From Kineococcus rubinsiae (GTDB lineage: Bacteria; Actinomycetota; Actinomycetes; Actinomycetales; Kineococcaceae), in the NCBI RefSeq assembly GCF_011839805.1, contig NZ_VWPY01000001.1:248001-312000 (forward strand): a stretch of 64,000 nucleotides of DNA, in the 5' to 3' direction. Made by a program: the position numbers and the translations under genes. Of this stretch, positions 62,197 through 64,000 are shown piece after piece (position 1 is the first letter of the stretch; every line of letters begins with the position of its first letter). The notes under the pieces were generated by a model that did no database searches, had not been told where the DNA came from, and saw nothing but the letters and a program-made list of their open reading frames with translations.

Positions 62197-63456
62197 ATGA
62201 CCGACACGTCCGCCGCCGCAGAGCTTCCCGCCGGGTTCCTCTGGGGTGTGGCCACCGCGGGGCACCAGACCGAGGGTGACAACGTCGCCAGCGACACCTG
62301 GTTCCTGGAGCACACCACGCCGACGCTGTTCCGCGAGCCGAGCGGACCCGCCTGCCGGTCCCTCGAGCGGTGGGCGGAGGACCTCGACCTGGCCGCCTCG
62401 CTCGGGCTGGACGCGTTCCGGTTCTCGGTGGAGTGGGCGCGCGTCGAGCCCGTGCGCGGGCAGGTCGACGCCGCGGCGCTCGACCACTACGAGCGCGTCG
62501 TCGACGGCTGCCTCGAGCGCGGCCTCGCCCCGCTCGTCACGTACAACCACTTCACCTCGCCGCACTGGTTCTCCGCGGCCGGTTCCTGGCTCGCCGACGA
62601 CGCGGCCGAGGTGTTCGCGGCGCAGTGCGACCGCGTGACGGCCCGCGTCGGGGACCGGATCGCCGCGGCGGTGACGTTCAACGAGCCGAACCTGGAGCAG
62701 CTCCTGCAGGCCGGGCACAAGCTCCCGCCCGAGGCCGAGCAGCTGAAGAAGGCCATGCTCGCGGCCGCGGCCCGCGCCGCGGGGACCCCGAGGTACTTCT
62801 CCTCCAACGTCGTCCCCGCGGCCGTGCAGGAGGAGTTCCAGGAGGCGATGACGCGCGCGCACCGCACGGCGCGCGCCGCGGTGAAGGCCCGTCGCGGCGA
62901 CCTGCCCGTGGGGGTCTCCCTCGCCGTCGCCGACGAGGTGGCGCTGCCCGGCGGCGAGGCGCACCGCGACGCCAAGCGCGCGGCCGTCTACGACCACTGG
63001 CTGCGCGTGGCCCGCGAGGACGACTTCGTCGGGGTGCAGAACTACGAGCGCCTCTTCCACGGCCCCGACGGCGAGGTCGTCCCCGGCGGCCCCCGCAACG
63101 GCATGGGGTCGGTGGTCGACCCGGCCTCGCTCGCCGGAGCCGTGCGCTACGCCCACCAGGTGTCCGGGGTCCCCGTCCTGGTCACCGAGCACGGCGTGCA
63201 GACCGACGACGACTCCGTGCGCGCCGCGTTCCTCCCGGCCGCCCTGGGGCTGCTGGCCGCGGAGGTCGCGGCGGGGACCCCGGTGCTGGGCTACTGCCAC
63301 TGGACCCTGCTGGACAACTTCGAGTGGATCTTCGGGTACGGGCCGAAGCTGGGCCTCGTGGCCGTGGACCGCGAGACGTTCGCGCGCGTCCCGAAGCCGA
63401 GCGCGGCCGTGTACGCGGACGTCGTCCGGGCGCACCGCGCCGTGCCGGTGGGCTGA
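62197..63456 (+). CDS. Family 1 glycoside hydrolase (beta-glycosidase)
   Basis: The 419-residue protein has the GH1 layout: FLWGVATAGHQTEGDN at the N-terminus, acid/base Glu163 in TFNEPN, nucleophile Glu331 in VTEHGV, and WTLLDNFEW near the C-terminus. It hydrolyses beta-glucosides or related glycosides in the cytosol with retention. ATG follows GGAGAG. Its transporter partner precedes it; a TetR-type regulator follows. Confidence 0.93.
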   Translation: MTDTSAAAELPAGFLWGVATAGHQTEGDNVASDTWFLEHTTPTLFREPSGPACRSLERWAEDLDLAASLGLDAFRFSVEWARVEPVRGQVDAAALDHYERVVDGCLERGLAPLVTYNHFTSPHWFSAAGSWLADDAAEVFAAQCDRVTARVGDRIAAAVTFNEPNLEQLLQAGHKLPPEAEQLKKAMLAAAARAAGTPRYFSSNVVPAAVQEEFQEAMTRAHRTARAAVKARRGDLPVGVSLAVADEVALPGGEAHRDAKRAAVYDHWLRVAREDDFVGVQNYERLFHGPDGEVVPGGPRNGMGSVVDPASLAGAVRYAHQVSGVPVLVTEHGVQTDDDSVRAAFLPAALGLLAAEVAAGTPVLGYCHWTLLDNFEWIFGYGPKLGLVAVDRETFARVPKPSAAVYADVVRAHRAVPVG

Positions 63457-63475
63457 GCGCCGCGGCGCGACCGTA

Positions 63476-64000
63476 GTGTCGACCCCCGTGCCGGGACCAC
63501 GGGGTGAGTACCGCAAGAGCGCCCAGCGGCGCGAGGAGATCCTCGACGCCGCGTTCGAGGTGTTCTCGCGCTCGGGCTACGCCGCGTCCTCGGTCAGCGA
63601 GATCGCCCGGACCGTGGGGATGACGCAGACCGGTCTCCTGCACCACTTCGACGGCAAGCTCGCACTCCTGCAGGCGGTCCTGGAACGTCGCGACCGCGAC
63701 GCGCGGGAGGTCCTCGAGGGCCGCCGCGGGGTGGAGTGGCTGGCCGGGCTGCTCGAGATCAACCGGCGGAACACCGGACGGCGCGGGGTGGTGCAGCTCT
63801 ACGCGATCCTCGCGGCGGAGGCCACGGTCCCCGACCACCCCGCGCGGCCCTACTTCGTCGACCGGTTCGCGGTCATCGTCGACGCCACCGAGCGGGCGTT
63901 CGTGCAGTGCCGCGAGGACGGGGTCCTGCGGCCCGGCGTCGACCCCCGGCAGACGGCCGTGGACACGGTCAGCCTGACCGAGGGCGCCCAGCTGCTGTGG
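63476..64000 (+). CDS. TetR family regulator, 3' end outside window
   Basis: The frame reads to the right edge with no stop. Its HTH is clear: RREEILDAAFEVFSRSGYAASSVSEIARTVGMTQTGLLHHF (key residues SEIARTVGMTQTGLLHHF). A C-terminal ligand half follows with LEINRRNTGRRGVVQLYAILAAEATVPDHP. GTG 63476 gives VSTPVPGPRGEYRKS; GTG 63488 is an alternative. It may be leaderless, because no ribosome site is clear. It lies 19 bases after the GH1 gene and could regulate the glycoside operon. Confidence 0.88.
   Translation, partial: MSTPVPGPRGEYRKSAQRREEILDAAFEVFSRSGYAASSVSEIARTVGMTQTGLLHHFDGKLALLQAVLERRDRDAREVLEGRRGVEWLAGLLEINRRNTGRRGVVQLYAILAAEATVPDHPARPYFVDRFAVIVDATERAFVQCREDGVLRPGVDPRQTAVDTVSLTEGAQLLW

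Overview
The window is very GC-rich, densely packed actinobacterial chromosome. It has many GTG starts, four-base stop/start overlaps, a mycothiol-type DinB-fold protein, furA-katG, and GAF/ANTAR and SpoIIE-type signalling proteins. A soil actinomycete of the Kineococcus/Kineosporiaceae kind would fit, but that placement is an inference from style and not a sequence match.

Region 1 (1-8.2 kb) is ordinary chromosome. It holds the tail of a UBP-type zinc-finger protein and a TPP-riboswitch-controlled thiamin salvage operon (thiM-thiE-thiD-tenA). It also holds an NAD-dependent epimerase and aldo/keto reductase pair, a DUF2993 lipoprotein-like gene, a DinB-fold protein, a thioredoxin and an SRPBCC protein.

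Region 2 (8.25-30.97 kb) is an integrated element in a tRNA-Lys(UUU) gene. It is bounded by a 65-bp direct repeat (8256-8320 and 30908-30972, one mismatch). The integrase and excisionase sit at the tRNA end, and the integrase C-terminus is encoded inside the att site. At the far end a four-gene overlapping chain encodes a winged-helix replication or partition-like protein, a small unknown, a MobC-like protein and a DUF2637 protein. The cargo includes a lytic transglycosylase/peptidase, an EspR-like regulator, a stress-signalling group (anti-sigma-type kinase, GAF-GAF-PP2C phosphatase, two GAF/ANTAR proteins, an AraC regulator, a PAS protein) and a TetR-controlled redox operon (three NAD(P)-dependent reductases, DoxX, a luciferase-like flavoprotein, dienelactone hydrolase). 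No relaxase or FtsK/TraB-type translocase is visible. A second tyrosine recombinase is frameshifted, and a short stretch at 11.7-12.6 kb is decayed.

Region 3 (31-40.6 kb) is chromosome again: a BlaI/M56 pair, DUF2231, an acyltransferase, a lipid kinase, a small membrane protein, a frameshifted MmyB-type regulator, a quinone-reductase-like gene, another MmyB-type regulator and a sarcosine/N-methyltryptophan-oxidase-like flavoenzyme.

Region 4 (40.6-49.25 kb) is the most interesting part. It is a nine-gene overlapping operon of the nitrogen-starvation cluster known from Mycobacterium smegmatis (MSMEG_0565-0572) and Synechocystis (Sll0783-0787). Genes in order: amidohydrolase, MSMEG_0572-type protein, radical SAM protein, acetyltransferase fused to an AIR-synthase-like domain, nitrilase-fold amidase, MSMEG_0570-type protein, flavin oxidoreductase, glycosyltransferase, and a second nitrilase-fold protein. 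That second protein has lost the catalytic Glu and Cys. Two GlnR-box-like sites precede the operon. The gene set suggests synthesis of an unknown, possibly glycosylated, nitrogen-linked metabolite.

Region 5 (49.3-64 kb) holds a TetR-regulated alpha/beta hydrolase, an F420/NADP-type reductase, a luciferase-like flavoprotein and an aldo/keto reductase. It continues with a CbxX-type AAA ATPase, furA-katG, wrbA, a TetR plus DHA2 exporter pair, and an MFS transporter with a GH1 glycosidase followed by a truncated TetR gene.
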